Source of the DNA: Calditrichota bacterium
GTDB lineage: Bacteria; Zixibacteria; MSB-5A5; GN15; FEB-12
Assembly (NCBI GenBank): GCA_008501655.1
Contig: QQUK01000070.1
Span: forward strand, 1-14,758
DNA: 14,758 nt
Direction: 5' to 3'
The notes beneath the pieces were generated by a model. That model was not told the origin of the DNA and did no database searches. It saw only the letters and a list, made by a program, of their open reading frames with translations. Position numbers and translations under genes: made by a program. Positions 14,372-14,758 of this stretch are shown here, one piece after another (within the stretch, counting starts at the first letter, position 1; each line of letters opens with the position of its first letter).

Positions 14372-14758
14372 ATGTACACAATTGAAGAGACAATGTATGG
14401 ATTACATATTACTATGGGAAGTATATATGCACCGGGTGAAATCCAGCAATATGTCCAAGAAAAAGAAGAGATAATTAAAAAGTTCAAAGACGGCTTTTCA
14501 CTTTTAGTAGACCTCAGAACTGCTATCCCCCCAAAAGCTGAGGATGCAGAATGTCTGCGACAATCACAAGCGAAGTTAAAAGACGGGATGATCAGGCAAG
14601 CATTGATTGTGAAATCACCAGTCGTGAAGAGACGCGCTAACCAGCTTATCATATCCGGACCAATAAAAGACAAAACCAGAATAATCGATGCTTCTGCTTC
14701 GGACGATTGGGAAAGCCTTGCTATGGATTGGATTCTCAAAGGGATAGAACCTGATTCA
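14372..14758 (+). CDS. SpoIIAA/STAS-like domain protein, 3' end beyond window
   Basis: The frame is open from ATG 14372 to the last base (129 codons, no stop). The protein has a short N-terminal strand part (YTIEETMYGLHITMGSIYAPGE), a helical stretch around QQYVQEKEEIIKKF, then GFSLLVDLRTAIPP, the beta-strand-plus-loop signature of SpoIIAA-like/STAS folds. ALIVKSPVVKRRANQLI and the late DDWESLAMDWILKG helix fit the same fold. Family members are regulatory or lipid-binding modules; no catalytic residues are expected. AGGAG at 14354-14358 is 13 bases before the ATG, longer than ideal, so the start is moderately sure. An opposing open frame at 14335-14739 lacks any recognisable protein feature and is judged spurious. 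Confidence 0.65.
   Translation, partial: MYTIEETMYGLHITMGSIYAPGEIQQYVQEKEEIIKKFKDGFSLLVDLRTAIPPKAEDAECLRQSQAKLKDGMIRQALIVKSPVVKRRANQLIISGPIKDKTRIIDASASDDWESLAMDWILKGIEPDS

Noticed and set aside
14335..14739. Minus-strand 134-codon frame
   Set aside because: The plus-strand frame has a STAS-like sequence through the same interval; the antisense frame shows no domain or ribosome-binding site.

Overview
The window most likely comes from an uncultured member of the FCB superphylum, with Zixibacteria as the best fit (inference). Three things point there. The giant secreted protein ends in a C-terminal segment with YPNPFNPST and a FlgD-like beta-sandwich, as in type 9 secretion sorting domains. 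Two small secreted proteins end in paired dockerin-like calcium loops of the DIADLVYFV type followed by GGPPP-like tails and cysteines. Nearly everything carries a signal peptide and is built from extracellular repeat folds. Base composition is moderate to AT-rich and intergenic DNA is strongly AT-rich. There are no rRNA, tRNA, CRISPR or phage structural clusters.

Layout. 1-816 (minus, cut by the left edge): putative lipoprotein made of near-identical 41-residue YCF48/BNR-like propeller repeats. 817-1105: non-coding, with a possible 150-bp terminal-inverted-repeat remnant and a strong terminator. 1106-3457 (minus): secreted protein with an N-terminal beta domain, about 24 GGG-N repeats and a C-terminal S74 (endosialidase-type) intramolecular chaperone with its Ser/Lys cleavage dyad, behind a good promoter. 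3870-4838 (plus): cytoplasmic zinc-independent MDR quinone oxidoreductase. A hairpin terminator at 4911-4942 separates it from the convergent cluster.

4989-12866 (minus) is the centrepiece, an apparent three-gene operon transcribed right to left. It begins with a 2119-residue modular giant (alpha-toroid-like N-terminus, three beta-helix blocks, cohesin-like, Ig/FN3, dockerin-like and T9SS sorting modules). Two small paralogous secreted proteins follow, each with one cohesin-like domain and one two-loop dockerin module. Genes are separated by 47 and 13 bases. A long AT-rich leader (12867-13313) carries a promoter and possible regulatory structure.

13314-14198 (plus): single-pass membrane protein of unknown function. 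14372-14758 (plus, cut by the right edge): SpoIIAA/STAS-like protein.

How it may work together: most of the window encodes envelope or extracellular proteins. The operon could encode a calcium-dependent surface assembly in which the T9SS-anchored giant displays cohesin-like and beta-helix modules and the small proteins add to it by cohesin-dockerin-like contacts. That is a hypothesis from domain architecture; no partner specificity can be read from the sequence.
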